Positions 9,960 through 20,995 of a stretch of 64,000 nt of DNA are shown here, piece after piece (positions within the stretch are counted from its first letter, which is position 1; every line of letters begins with the position of its first letter). The position numbers and the translations under genes are program-made. A model generated the notes under the pieces. The model did no database searches, had not been told where the DNA came from, and worked only from the letters and a program-made list of their open reading frames with translations. Source of the stretch: UBA9926 sp038131595 (GTDB lineage Bacteria > Pseudomonadota > Gammaproteobacteria > Pseudomonadales > Azotimanducaceae); assembly GCA_038131595.1 (NCBI GenBank), contig JAYPPR010000008.1, positions 1 through 64,000 on the forward strand, in the 5' to 3' direction.

Positions 9960-10452
9960 CAGTAATTGGTTTTATAAACGGTAAAGTCGAGGGACTCATC
10001 ATTTGGCTGCTGGACGGTAACTTTGATCTTCTTCGCGGTTGCGGTTGCGTAACCTCCACCGCAATCCGAAAGTTCTCGTAACCTTCCCTCGCTTCCACGG
10101 CTCCAGCACCATCTACACGCTGGAGGCGCTTCAGATAACAAGTGATAATCATCGACATCATCAAAAGTGGCTCTTGTCTCTCCTAATTCAGCACCGATCG
10201 AGCTTGTACAGACTGCCGCACTGGGCCATCACACGGTGGCACGCCACCCACTGGAGAATTTTCATCGTACCTTCGGCTCATGATTTCGGCCAAGTATGAC
10301 TGAGCAAGCTCAATGGCTTTGGTTTCATCGTGAGTGTAAGCGCCCTGTACCGTCGCTTGAGACACCATCTGAGTGATTGTTGTTAATGCAATAGCAAGAA
10401 TGACGATTACCACCACCATTTCGACGAGGGTGACCCCTCTTTGAATTCGCAT
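9959..10452 (-). pseudogene. mshD: MshD-like prepilin (frameshifted)
   Basis: A minor pilin starting MRIQRGVTLVEMVVVIV, the class III prepilin signal with Gly-1 and Glu+5. The downstream text matches MshD (KAIELAQSYLAEIMSRRYDE), then continues in other frames: ELGETRATFDDVDDYH near 10170, an EGYENFRIAVEV segment near 10080, and YATATAKKIKVTVQQPN near 10030. At least three single-base slips are needed. The stop TGA overlaps the mshO start. Confidence 0.65.
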
Positions 10453-10487
10453 GGGCAGAGTTTCCAATCCCTATGGATTGCTGATCT

Positions 10488-11105
10488 TCAGAATATTGCT
10501 TCAATTTTGCAAAGCTTAAGCGGGCCGTGGGCATTAGCCGAAAGATTAGACGCAGCTTCCTAGATGCGCAAATCCTGCAGGGGAAATACAAAGGTTTGGC
10601 GTATTTCCCATTGAGGCAGATGGGGAAGCCTTGGTTGTAGTTACCTGACGGATAAGCGCCGGATAGTTCGGCGTTGGAGTCAAACTGAAGCGTTACGGGC
10701 GATGAGAGATCAGAACAAACGCCGGGGGCTACCCATCGTGCTTGTTCCGTCAACCATAATGGTAACTTCGCTTTTTCGGAAACGTTCGACTTGTCTGTTC
10801 AATTCCACCAACGCGTGCAACTAGGCGACCTCTGACCCACATCACTGAAGTAAACACCGAGAGCGTGAGAATCCGAGCAAATGAGCAGTTCTTGCAATCG
10901 ACAACAGTTGGTCTCGAGTGATACTCTCGTTGTAGGAATCAGTATCGATCAGTCTGCCGCCAGAAGGTAATCGACAAAGCGACCCATAAGTACAGAAAAT
11001 CAACTCAACAAGGGTGAAACCTTTGATTGAGACCGTAATATCTAGTGACTTGATCAAAGTTGAATCAAGAACAAAAACAAGGCTTTTTTCAACATGCTTC
11101 GACAA
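10488..11105 (-). pseudogene. mshC: MshC-like prepilin (frameshifted)
   Basis: A minor pilin with prepilin signal KGFTLVELI near 11025. Middle fragments TRDQLLSIARTA and a PVTLQFDSNAELSGAYPSG segment (near 10700) fit an H-type pseudopilin fold. The C-terminus ends as EAASNLSANAHGPLKL, stopping at 10488, in a different frame from the start. Several frame slips separate the parts. The true start is unclear; the prepilin leader suggests it lies just before 11030. It sits between the main pilin and mshD, as in other MSHA loci. Confidence 0.55.
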
Positions 11106-11137
11106 CTAGATCAAGGTTATTAGCACCGTTGTCTAAC

Positions 11138-11672
11138 CTAGAGATCTGTTGCTGGGAAATGGCTTTTTTGTAACAGAACGCCGGAAACAACAAAATTGAA
11201 AGTAGCTACTACACCAGTGGAGGGATCATAACTTAAGGTCTTACCAGTTATTGTTTCATAGCTAAAGACGCAATAGAAGTGTCACTGATCCGGATGAAGT
11301 TATTCAAAATGCCAATCATAACAATTCGGTGCGCATTCACATCCAGCCGCTTTTCTAGCAACAAGGAGTGACACAGCCAGCATCGGTGGTTGTATCAGTC
11401 TTGAAAGATCTCAGCAATAGCACCGCAGTTGAAACGGTTACAGTCTGAGCCAGCGAATTCACGGTAGCGTGGCTTTCTGGTTTCGGCAAGCCAACCGCAT
11501 GCCATTGTGGCATTACTTTGAGTTTAAGAGACCCAAGACAGCTTCAACTAGCGGCGGTATGAGCGTCATCTGACACATCGAAAATCGAGGCAAGGCGGTT
11601 GCGGCCAAGATACCGAGAATAATAATCACGACTACCAACTCTTACGATTGTGAAACCTGACATTTTTTCATT
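11138..11672 (-). pseudogene. mshA: MSHA-type major pilin (MshA/MshB-like), heavily frameshifted
   Basis: About 178 codons of a type IVa-like pilin in shifting frames. The start reads MKK then MSGFTIV, restored by one extra A in the A6 run. Pieces of the usual hydrophobic helix follow, then FDVSDDAHTAA, a middle part (KPESHATVNSLAQTVTV) and a C-terminal half typical of MshA (YETITGKTLSYDPSTGV) with cysteines for the pilin disulfide loop. It stops at a TAG at 11138. At least five indels are required. If they are real, this organism could not make an MSHA pilus from this copy. Confidence 0.55.
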
Positions 11673-11856
11673 TTTCCAATCAACTCGGAGTCACTAACTA
11701 ATGCTATTGTTAATGTAACCTTTATTTGCAATACTTTCAATACTTACCAGCATCCAAATGTTTCGAGATGGCAAAAGCCCTGCATTCAAAAATCACTTTT
11801 CCAAAACTTTCAGGTTGTCGCTATTGACTCTGAGGCCCAATTTAAAAGGGCGGAGA

Positions 11857-13103
11857 TCAACTTGCAAATAAGCCAGCGTTCAGAACATTAGCTAGCAGCG
11901 GCCCCAAATCCCAAATAGGGAGAAACACTCAAAGCCTAAAATCAGAACCAAAATAGCGATGAAAATAATGAGAATCGGTTCAATCGATTCAGTCAATCGA
12001 GTTGAGATCGTATTCAATTTCGCCATCATAAAATCTGAGACCTCATCCAAGAGGTCAGGCAAGTTTCCACTCTCCTCACCCACCGCAATCATTTGAAGCA
12101 CTAAGGGAAGAAAAATACCGCTCCTTTGGGCCGTCAAATAGAGCGATTCACCCCGGGTCACGCCGGCACTCATACCGGCAATTTTGGAACCAATATATTT
12201 GTTTCCGACCACTTCGGAGACCACATTAAGCGAGCGCACGACCGGCACCCCAGAGCGCCCCATAATGGCAAAAGTTTTCGCAAACCTTGCGAGCGCAATG
12301 CGCTCGAAGATACTCCCAACCAGCGGCAAGCGAATCCTGATTCGATCCCATTGCACAGCACCAAGCGGCGAGGCACTCCAGTATCGAAAACCGCCGAACC
12401 CGACCACCAGCAGACTGAAAATCAGCGGCCAATAACCCACCGCGAAATCTGAGTTGCGATCAGCGCCCTTGTCTGCCACGGCAAATCCGCGCCGAGTTTA
12501 TCAAACACACCTGAAAACGCCGGAATCACAAACACGGTGATCACCGCAATTGCGCCCGCCATCGCTGCCAAAAACGAAGGTTGGGTAGCGCGTAGCACTC
12601 TTGAGTTGTTTTTCAGTTGTGCGTTCGATCTCGATGTACTTAGCGAGATCAGCAAACGCAAGGTCCAGACGCCCTGTATTCTCGCCCACGCGAACAAGGC
12701 TGACGAAGAGATCGTTAAAGACGCGAGGATGTTGAGCGAGCGCATCAGCGAGCGTGTTCCCTCGCTCGAGACTCGAAATCACCTCTCTCAAGACCCGTTT
12801 GAATGCTGGGTTCGTTAGCGAGGCTTCAAGCCCCTGATCGCTCGGTCAACGGCAACCCGGCTTTGGTGAGATTGTGCATTTGCCGCGAAAACGTGATGCG
12901 CTCTACTTCTGTGATGCGATCGCTCGCAAAAATCTGTCTGAGATTGATTTCACCCGTGGACGTATCTTCTGCTTCTTTGATTTCTAGCGGCGTAATCCGG
13001 TTACCGAAGAGCTGTTCGGCTGCTGCATCCAGATTCGCCGCCTCGATTCGACCGTTGACGGCGCACCGTCAGCGCTGCGTCCGCGATAAGCGAAACTTGC
13101 CAT
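11857..13103 (-). pseudogene. mshG: MshG-like pilus inner-membrane platform protein (frameshifted)
   Basis: GspF/PilC-family polytopic membrane protein that anchors the pilus assembly ATPase. The start MASFAYRGRSADGA at 13103 overlaps the mshE stop (TGATG). The first T2SSF domain includes TEVERITFSRQMHNLTKAG, then VISSLERGNTLADALAQHP and VGENTGRLDLAF. The second domain includes RIALARFAKTFAIMGRSGVPV and IAVGEESGNLPDLLDEV. The C-terminus reads VFLPIWDLG in an alternative frame, ending near 11857. Slips are visible near 13060, 12840, 12590-12600, 12450 and 11935. The order E-G matches known MSHA operons. Confidence 0.7.
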
Positions 13104-14912
13104 CAGTTGAGCGCCTCAAGGCTCAGACGACCGTTGTCATCTGTCGAGGCTTCGACGTCATTGCTCCCCGACCCCTCCTGCGGCGACGTCCCTTCAACCA
13201 TCGGGAGATCCGTCTCAAATTGCTGGGCGACTCTTATCGCTTCTTGAATGGTGGTCACGCCATTGATCACATGCTCCAGCGCGCTAACGAGCAGAGGCAA
13301 ACCCGACTGAGCATTCGCTCGATCAACGAAGAGTGCGTTATCCGCCCGACTGAGCGCATCCGCGAGGTTGTCATCCATTCTCAGCATCTCAAATATGCCT
13401 ATGCGCCCACGAAAACCGGTTTGATTACAACGGTGACACCCCACTGGGCGACGAGGCGTGCCATTCAAATCAGATGCTCGTCAGGTGGCGAGCCATCCAG
13501 GCATGCTCATCCTTGGATAAAGTTTGAGGTTCAGCGCACTCGTCGCAAAGCTTTCTGACCAGCCGCTGAGCAACGATAGCGCGAATACTTGAGGCCGCGA
13601 GAAATGGCTCCACCCCCATATCAATCAGTCGAGTGGCAGAAGAAATAGAGTCATTCGTGTGCAGCGTTGAAAGAACAAGATGGCCGGTCATTGATGCGCG
13701 CAGAGAAATCTCTGCCGTCTCCACATCACGAATCTCGCCCAACTAAGATAATGTCCGGATCTTGACGGAGGCCGGCTCTCAAGACACTCGCAAAATCCAG
13801 CCCAATGGTTGGATTGACCTGAACCTGATTAATTCTTGAGATTTTGTATTCGACTGGGTCTTCAGCCGTAATGATTTTCTGCCCGGGTTGATTTAGCTCA
13901 TTCAATGCTCCATAAAGCGTCGTCGTCTTGCCACTGCCGGTCGGGCCAGTAACCAAAATCAAGCCGTACGGCAGATTGATCATTCGGCGAAACGCCGCCA
14001 GCATGCTGGCATTCATGCCCGTGTCATCAAGCGCAGTGAGACCCGCAGATTGATCAAGAATCCTTAAGACACAAGACTCACCATGCTCCACCGGCATAGT
14101 GGACATACGCACATCAAGCTTTCGCTCTTTCACAATGAGGCTAAAGCGGCCATCCTGCGGCAACCGTTTCTCAGAAATGTTGAGCCCCGCCATCAATTTT
14201 AGCCTGAGCACCAGCGGCGCGCTGATGCGGCGCTCTTTCATGACCTGTTCTTGCAGGATACCGTCCACCCGCTGACGAATGCGCAATACCGACTCATCGG
14301 GTTCGATATGAATATCAGAGGCTCTTACCTGCACTGCATCCTCGAAAATAGATTGCAGGAGCCGCACAACGGGCGCTTCATCGCCGGTCAGCCCCGACTG
14401 CAACCCCTGCAGATCGAAGAGCCCATCCGTCACTTCGCTCTCGAGCTCAACTGCGAAAGATTCAATTTCTTGCGTGCGACGGTAAACCGTGTCGAGGGTA
14501 TCGAGAAGCTCACTCTCACGAACAATCGCTACATCAATGGTTTGCTTTAAGGTTCGACAGAGTTCGTCATAAGCGAAAATGTCCAGAGGATCAGCCATCC
14601 CCACCTGCAGCACTCCACCCTTTTTCAGCGAGCACGATCGCTTTGTGCCGCCGGCGTAGTTCTCTTCGAGCCGATTGACCAACTCAATATTGAAAGGGAA
14701 TTGCCTGAGGCTAATGAACGGAAGATCCAGCTGCTTTGACAAACCTTGAGCAAGCGCTCTTCAGTGATGGCCCCCATTTCGATGAGGATGCGGCCTACCT
14801 TTTATCCAGCGGTTTTTTGCTGACCAAGCGCCTCACCCAGTTGATCCGAACTGATCTCACCGGCATCAACGAGCAAATCGCCAATGCGCAGCTTACCCGG
14901 GGCACCCGCCAT
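13103..14912 (-). pseudogene. mshE: MshE-like pilus extension ATPase (frameshifted)
   Basis: GspE/PilB-family hexameric ATPase that powers pilus extension. The N-terminal MshEN-type domain starts MAGAPGKLRIGDLLVDAG at 14912 and overlaps the mshN stop (TGATG). Walker A is GPTGSGKTT near 13940. The Asp box, a Walker B-like segment (RQDPDIILVG near 13755) and a His box (TGHLVLSTLHTND near 13680) are present. A Cys-rich C-terminal metal motif (LCDEC ... GCHRCNQTG) is split over two frames. Slips are needed near 14805, 13740 and 13470-13480. All catalytic motifs are intact at the residue level. MshEN domains of this family can bind c-di-GMP, so the ATPase may be signal controlled. Confidence 0.8.
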
Positions 14913-15763
14913 CAGCGCTGCCCCCGCAAGGCATTCAACCTCGCTTCGCCGTACTGATTCAGCACCAGATTGCGCGCGCCAAAATGGCTTGCCATCGCGT
15001 AGGCCGATTCTGCTTCTTCAAAATCGCCGACTGCATCACGACTGACGGCAAGCCCCATCCACCAGCGGGCATTGCGATCATCTAACTGTAGAAGCGCCTC
15101 ATAAACCAGTGAGGCCGCCTCAAACTGCGCACTCATTTGTAAAGCGGCTGCATAGATCTCGTGATACTCCGTATCTAACGTGAGTTCGGGGGCACCTGCT
15201 CTGAGCAGCGTCACTGCGCGCTCAGCCTCTGAACTTAGGAGCAGTCGAGCATACAGCTTCTTAAATGGCCCGAAATTCGGCGCCAGCTTTAACCCTGACT
15301 CCAGCACTTCGTGCAGCAGCATCATTGCCCTCGCCATCAAAATAGTCGCCAGCGTCTTGCGCGTTTGATGGGCGCCCGTTTTCTGGCCAGATAAAGCTCT
15401 AAGTTTGACTGCGCGCTCGCGTATTGGCCCTGCTCAATGAGCCGCACCGCATCCGTGACTGAATGAGATCAAGCTCCTCTTGAGATCGTGCTCTGGCTGT
15501 GCGCACCTCGTTATCTTCCTCAATCGGTGCCGGGGTAAACGTTGTCGACCAAGGCTCCAGACGGACGATTATCGTACGCTTGAGCGCGAATCAGCCTGAG
15601 CGGCATTGGCCTGTTCTGGCTAGTCTGGGACTGGTGTCGCCGGCAACATCGACCACCAAAGCTGGCTAAATATTCGCTGCGAACCGGATTTTCGGCAGCT
15701 GCGAACCATCTGACCTAACGTACCTAACGGAACTAAAGGCAAACCCATCTCCGAAACGCGCAT
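14912..15763 (-). pseudogene. mshN: MshN-like TPR pilus protein (frameshifted N-terminus)
   Basis: The C-terminal 142 codons (15340-14912) form TPR-like helical repeats (ALQMSAQFEAASLVYEALL, AVSRDAVGDFEEAESAYAMA), as in MshN. The N-terminal part up to an ATG at 15763, 3 nt after the mshL stop, is scattered across frames and includes a hydrophobic stretch. In known loci an AAA ATPase gene (mshM) lies between mshL and mshN; here mshN follows mshL directly. Confidence 0.6.
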
Positions 15764-15766
15764 GAG

Positions 15767-17489
15767 TTACCGCTCGCCTCGATAAAAGGGATCAATGCGC
15801 GCCCGCAGCTTCTTGATCCGCTCGAGTGAATCATCGATGGACTGGCGCATGACGTCTTTTTCATCCACCATCGCGCGAAGCAAGATAACCAGCTCCGTTT
15901 TCACTGTGGTGCGCTCGTTTTGCTCAAGTGGCCGGCTGATAATCGGAATTTCATCGACACCGGGGAATTCCTGACGTTGAGCCGCGAGAGCGCGTCTGCA
16001 TCAATCCCGAGATCACAATGACCTCGCCATTTCTGACTCGCGCGATGGTATCAGACTCTCTGAGTCGCACTCGACGCCAGCGGGAAAGTCGTTATCAAGA
16101 TGCGTTTCACCTCTTCTTTCACCTCACTCAGGATCGGGTGAATGTGCAGGATGATATCGCCCGCCTCGCTGATTTGCGGCGTCACATCCAGGGCGATGCC
16201 TGAGAAAAAGGGCTCTAAATTGCTGTTCGAATTAACCACGTTGCCGCCTGTACCTGGCCATAAGCAGTGGTATTGGCTGCGGTGAGATAATACGACTCCT
16301 GACCCACTTTAAAGATCGCCTTTCTGATTGTTGAGCGTCAGAATTCTGGGGCTCGAGATCACCTGCACATTGCCCTGAGACTCCAGCAACTTAATCACGC
16401 CGGTGAAGTCGGTGAAATTGAGATTCAGTGACAAGGGGTGCCGACAATGCTTTGCTCAATGGTTCCCCTGAGCCATAGGCCGCACTCACTTTTGCGATCA
16501 CCCAAGGCCTGAAGATTGATGCCTGACTGAAAGCCTTCAGACAGTTCAATTTCAAGAATCTTCGCTTCTAAAACGACTTGGCGCTGCAATGCGGCCTGAG
16601 AGGCCTCGATGAACTCACCGACTTCTTTCAGCTCTTTTGGAAACGCGCGAACCAAAATCATCCCCGTCTGGGGCGAAACAATGACAGAGCGAGATTCAGA
16701 GCCTGTAAAGATGCAAGGCTTGGTCCGCTGCCCGAGCCGATGATGCTTCGAATCACCGTTTCCAAATCTTTCCAATAATCCGTTTCAGTTTCAGTCTGAA
16801 TGGTGGCTCGACCGGAGTTTTGATTGTTTTGATTGTTGTTAAAGCCCCTTGGTCCACCCGCGACTGGATTCACATTGCCACTTGGCCACCGTAGTTGCCG
16901 TTGTTTCGATTTTGCGAACCCTCACTGATTCCACTGGCTGTGATTTGCATCGAAGAGCTGCCGCTGCGCGTCACGTTCAGGTAGTTGAGTTTAAAATCCG
17001 AGTCTGAAGGCCGCCTGGGCGAATTTGATAAACGCCATCATCTAACGTGATGGAATAGCCATAGATCTCGATAATTTGATCGAGCACGTCTTGAACCGTG
17101 ACGTTTTTCAAATCAAGCGCGGACACACTGCCCTTCACATCCGGATGCACCACCACGCTGTAGTCAGTATCCGCCGTTAGCAGGCTGAAAAACTCACGCA
17201 CCGGCATCGCGTCTTTGACCGAGAAATCAAATCTCGAATCAACCCCAGCCGCATCGTCCTCACTGAATGCAATTTGCGGCACCAGCGCGTTCGAGTACTT
17301 GCTGGGGGGCACCACGCGGCTGCCGAGCGACGCTGCATCTCGACTCTGCTCCAGCTCCGTCTGAACTTGCTCGAGGACTGAGCCGTCGAACGACTTGTAA
17401 GGCCCTGCTGATTGACAGGCAGCCAACAGCAACGTCAACCAAGCAGCGCATCCCACCGCCAAATTGCTCATTGCCCTATCAATCATCAT
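15767..17489 (-). pseudogene. mshL: MshL-like outer-membrane secretin (frameshifted)
   Basis: Secretin of the MSHA pilus. The N-terminus has a lipobox (LLLAACQ) after a hydrophobic stretch, followed by the secretin N-terminal domain (FDFSVKDAMPVREFFSLL, ALDLKNVTVQDVLDQI). An Asn/Gly-rich linker (NNNQNNQNSG) follows near 16850. The secretin beta domain comes next (RQVVLEAKILEIELSEGFQ, DVTPQISEAGDIILHIHP), and the gene ends KLRARIDPFYRGER. Frame slips occur near 16960, 16720, 16490, 16260-16420, 16080 and 15990. The ATG at 17489 overlaps the end of mshK. The protein would form the outer-membrane channel through which the pilus emerges. Confidence 0.75.
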
Positions 17490-17874
17490 TCGAACGTTTC
17501 CGCTTGGGTGAGTCGCCGTACAACGTCACCCGAAATTCTTCGATCCCGCGCGTAAGCGTAACACCTTCTCGATCAATACTCGCGACCACCGCACCATCGA
17601 TCTCACTGCCCAACGCCCACTTGCTGATTGTTCACGAAAGCGATTCGTCTTTTCCTCGAATCAAAATGCTCGAGACGCGGTAGTCAGCCGCCAATCGCTG
17701 CACAGCTTCGGTATTCACTCGAAGGCCAAGCGACTCGCTGCTGACGCCCTTGAGACTCAGTTGTAATGGCAGTGTCGGATCTACCAGCCCCTCGAATCGA
17801 TTCTTCGCTTCGGCTGAAGCACCGGGAGCGCCAGCAGCAAAGCAGGCAGCGAGGATCAACATGCGGTTAAACAT
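17479..17874 (-). pseudogene. mshK: MshK-like pilus accessory protein (one frameshift)
   Basis: A small periplasmic protein of about 130 residues with a signal peptide (MFNRMLILAACFAAGAPGASA) and a PilP/MshK-like core (DPTLPLQLSLKGVSSESL). The frame slips near 17635 and continues as KWALGSEIDGAVVASIDREG, then EFRVTLYGDS, matching the usual beta-rich end. The start overlaps the mshJ stop and the end overlaps the mshL start, consistent with one coupled operon. Confidence 0.65.
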
Positions 17875-18523
17875 TGATCAACTGCTCCTGGGTGCTGAGC
17901 GTAAAGACGTCGATTGTAAGGATACCGTCTGGATATTCCTCTGCCTCATAGGTCACAGATTCCCAAAAGAATCGCACCCCCAACGCTTCAATATCAGCCA
18001 AATATTTTAATGCATCGAGGTAACCTGCCCTTAAGCTCAAGGCGCAGGCCGTGTTTAAACACCACTAAAGGCTCACCGCTGTCCACCGCTCTGAAAAAGA
18101 GTTGTTCAGCGGACCGGTTTTGCATGCCGATCAGTTCAATATTCGGTTGTTTGCCATCACGCGGCTCAGCACCATAGCCATGCGCTCAGGCTCCACAAGC
18201 GTCACCGACATGGCGCCGACTTCCACATCAAGCCGCGCATTCTGCGCTTCCAGTCGCGCAATCTGTCGTTGAAGCGCTGAATTCGGTTCCTCTTCAGCTG
18301 AATTCTTTAGGGCTGCATGCGCGTTAGAAAGCGCGGCATTTTCCCTTTGAATTTGCAAAAGCTGTCGCTCCGCATCTGCAGCTCGAGCAGTGAGTGTGTC
18401 CAACCCAAACAACAGCCAGGCATAGCCCAAGACAACGCCAATCGCGAGCATCAATATAAGCCGCTCCCTTGCGGGCCTTAAGCCGAACCACACTTGCAGC
18501 GCTTGCCAACGCTCGCCGTTCAC
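17867..18523 (-). pseudogene. mshJ: MshJ-like (PilO-type) inner-membrane protein (frameshifted C-terminus)
   Basis: A bitopic inner-membrane protein. A hydrophobic helix lies near residues 20-40, followed by a coiled coil (AADAERQLLQIQRENAAL) and a periplasmic domain. The first 130 codons are continuous to 18131; the rest (ELIGMQNRSAEQLFF, LVVFKHGLRLELKG, then ILTIDVFTLSTQEQLINV) is in other frames down to 17867. It starts with GTG overlapping the stop of the PilN-like gene (GTGA). It corresponds to the PilO position in the alignment subcomplex. Confidence 0.65.
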
Positions 18524-19148
18524 TCGCTGGCACTCCCTGTGGAAATCTCAAAGACAAGGCTCTGGCTATCTGGCAATTGATTGGCCACTGACTCTGACGT
18601 GCCTCGGTTCAGCTGCAATTGCCTGAACTCGTGTCCTCTGAACTGCTCGCTCTGGCCAAGGCCGTCAATATAGTTGGTCACGTACTCACCAGACAGCACT
18701 TCGCCGCGGATGGTGATTTTCTCGCCCCCCGCCGCGAGTGAGATATCCGTCAACCTCAACCCGTTGATGTGATAACGCGCCAAGATCCTCAAGATAGCCA
18801 GAAAATCCAACCACGTTGCCAGGTACTTCTTGCTGCAGAAATTGGCGCAAGGGTCAGTTTATCTTTCTGGTCACGCTCGAGTTGAATGGCCGTGAGTTCA
18901 AGCGCCGGGTCTTTGGCGCGCGATTCAATCACTGTTCGAGCTGGGTGATCTGCGCTTGCCATTCGCTCTTGCCGCGGACTCTGCGGCCGCGAGCTCATCT
19001 CGAACCGATTGCTGACCAAACCATTGCACCAGTGGTTATCATCAGCACACGCCAACAAAGCGCCCAGGTAAATCGCACAAAGGTTTAGAGAGAGGTAATC
19101 AACTTTGGGTCGATAGGCATCTGAGTAAAAATTAATTCGCTGATTCAT
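18520..19148 (-). pseudogene. PilN-like MSHA assembly protein (MshI2-type, frameshifted)
   Basis: A bitopic inner-membrane protein starting MNQRINFYSDAYRPKVDYLS, typical of PilN/MshI2 proteins, with a short cytoplasmic peptide followed by a membrane helix that is partly out of frame (about 19050-18990). The C-terminal fimbrial-assembly domain (ISLAAGGEKITIRGEVLSG, 18740-18680) is intact to the stop at 18520. Its ATG overlaps the mshI stop (ATGA). The N-terminal motif normally docks into the PilM-like MshI protein. Confidence 0.7.
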
Positions 19149-20074
19149 GCGGCGGCCCCAGCGAGCGCAGCGCCGCTTGCAAAGAGACAATCATGTTGAT
19201 CCCGGGCAGAGAGGATCGATCCTGTATTCCACAGAACGTTTAAGTCCATCACGGACCCTTCTGCAACCAGGTTGATATTCAATTGCTCGATCAGCTGATT
19301 CGTGATGCCAGGGACTGGCGCAAGCAGTAGTCTTAAGATCTGCCCCTGACCCATTTGATTTTCGAAATAATCAAAGCTGCGTTGCAGCTCGACCAATAGC
19401 CTCTGAAACGTACTGGCCCAGGCTTCTCCCGCCATTTGTGATTGATCAATCTCGGTGTTGAGTTGCCTCGACAAGTAAATTTCACCTGCCTTCATAAGGA
19501 GCAGCCGAGCTTCACCCCCACGCACGTCTAGGCAGGCAAGACCATCGCTGTCCTCGGCCATCTGCCCTGCAAGATCCCGCATGACCGATTCTCGAATGTC
19601 GATGGTTTGAAGAGCTAGGCCTGCATTGAGTACCAGATCTCTCACTTCTGCAATGCGCGCTCGATGCGTTGCCGCTGCATACAGCATTCGTCCCTGCTGA
19701 CGGTAGGCTGCTTCGGGGACGTCAAACACTTGCACCTCAGCGTCAGCCAACGACATAGCAAGCGAATCTCGAATTTGAAACTTCACGGCACTGGCGATAT
19801 CGCCAGCGGGGACATCGGGCGCCTCGACAAGCTGAAGGCTGTAATCCTCGGGGGCCAGTACGGCATAGCAAGGCACGCCGCTAAGCTCTAACGCCTCGAC
19901 GCGTTCAGCGAGACGCTGGGCGAGCTGCGAGGGACTATCTATCAGCATCTCCCAGTGCTTGAGTGGACGATCGGAGGCTGGATCAACCCAAACCAGCGCG
20001 ATGCCCTCTTCACTGAAAGACAGCCCCACCTGGCCTGGCTGGGACGCCTTTTTATTTCGGCCGAATAAACTCAA
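19145..20074 (-). CDS. mshI: MshI, PilM-like actin-fold pilus assembly protein
   Basis: A 309-residue cytoplasmic PilM/FtsA-like ATP-binding protein, the only cluster gene in one uninterrupted frame. The N-terminal segment (VGLSFSEEGIALVWVDP) and GLACLDVRGGEARLLLM resemble the two nucleotide-binding halves of the actin fold. Downstream, the FDYFENQMGQGQILRLLL stretch is typical of MshI (S-Y-x-x-N). It recruits the PilN/PilO-like partners encoded next. It starts with TTG at 20074, and the long region upstream should hold the operon promoter. Confidence 0.8.
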   Translation of the reverse strand: MSLFGRNKKASQPGQVGLSFSEEGIALVWVDPASDRPLKHWEMLIDSPSQLAQRLAERVEALELSGVPCYAVLAPEDYSLQLVEAPDVPAGDIASAVKFQIRDSLAMSLADAEVQVFDVPEAAYRQQGRMLYAAATHRARIAEVRDLVLNAGLALQTIDIRESVMRDLAGQMAEDSDGLACLDVRGGEARLLLMKAGEIYLSRQLNTEIDQSQMAGEAWASTFQRLLVELQRSFDYFENQMGQGQILRLLLAPVPGITNQLIEQLNINLVAEGSVMDLNVLWNTGSILSARDQHDCLFASGAALAGAAA

Positions 20075-20995
20075 GTGCGCTCTGCCCTCGTTCCTTGAAA
20101 GGCTCGATAATTAGAAATCGTTGATAAATCAATGTGTTGTGAATTAACTAAACGGAGGTTCGCTCCAAGCAATGCACAAAATTCGAGTGCCAACGCCTAT
20201 GACTAATGGACCTTTACCTGGCCGCAAATCACGTCCAAGTTGAATCCGAAGATCTCCGTCCAATATTATGCACATCAAGCGCATTTACACAAACCAAAAT
20301 AATCGAACAAGAACTTCTAACTAACTGTTTCATAACAAATATTTTTTTCAGAAGGCTACACCTGACCCCGAAAACTCGACGGATTAGGCTGATTTGCCGA
20401 CTCTGTTCACTCTTACGTGATGCCTTCAACGGTGTTCACCGTCGTACTGCTCGGCAGCGAAATTAGCTGCATGCGCGATTGAGCAGTTGGTTTAAAACAA
20501 CTAATCTGACCGATTCAGCGCTCTTTTCTAATTTGGGCGAGTCTAGGCAAACAATCGGGATAGTCCAAGCTTTGCTCTGATCATTTGACGCGACCCGGCC
20601 AAACAAGATCTATACTTTTGAAACAAGCGATCTCGTAAACCACAAGCCGCGCAGCGCTCGAGCCAGACTGGGTCGCTAGTCTTTTGAAACCGAACCATCG
20701 AAACGAAAACTGTATTCTCCAAACAACAATGACTTCGCGCCCCATAAGCAACGGCGGGACACGCTAACGTTGGCAGGGCCCTCTCGAGTAAGTCACGTTG
20801 CAGGCGCGAGCGGAAAGCAAATAGAAGCGAGTTTCTGAGACTTGGTTAGAATAATTGAACCGTTGACGCCCCGTTATGAGTTTCTAAGAGCCAAGACCTG
20901 AGTCCTGCATTTAAGAAACTAACAGACCCAAGACCTAGACCACAAGAGACCTCAAGACCTAAGACCTAAGACTCTAATAAGAAAAAGGAATTCCC
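20075..20995. other. 920-bp non-coding region upstream of the msh cluster
   Basis: I see no convincing gene. The longest open frames (for example 20206-20466 on the plus strand) lack family features and ribosome-binding sites. The region must hold the minus-strand promoter of the msh operon and the plus-strand promoter of the hydrolase. It ends in a degenerate repeat that is described separately. Confidence 0.5.
20893..20973 (+). repeat. Degenerate AAGACCT repeat cluster
   Basis: The heptamer AAGACCT occurs at 20893, 20930, 20954 and 20961, with near copies at 20946 (AGAGACCT) and 20968 (AAGACTC). The last copies are in tandem just upstream of the hydrolase ribosome-binding region. The function is unknown; it could be a slippage-prone tract or a regulator-binding array. 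Confidence 0.55.

Noticed and set aside
12803..13558. A 251-codon plus-strand open frame
   Set aside because: It is antisense to the mshG/mshE boundary, where both minus-strand proteins are recognisable at the residue level. It has no family features.
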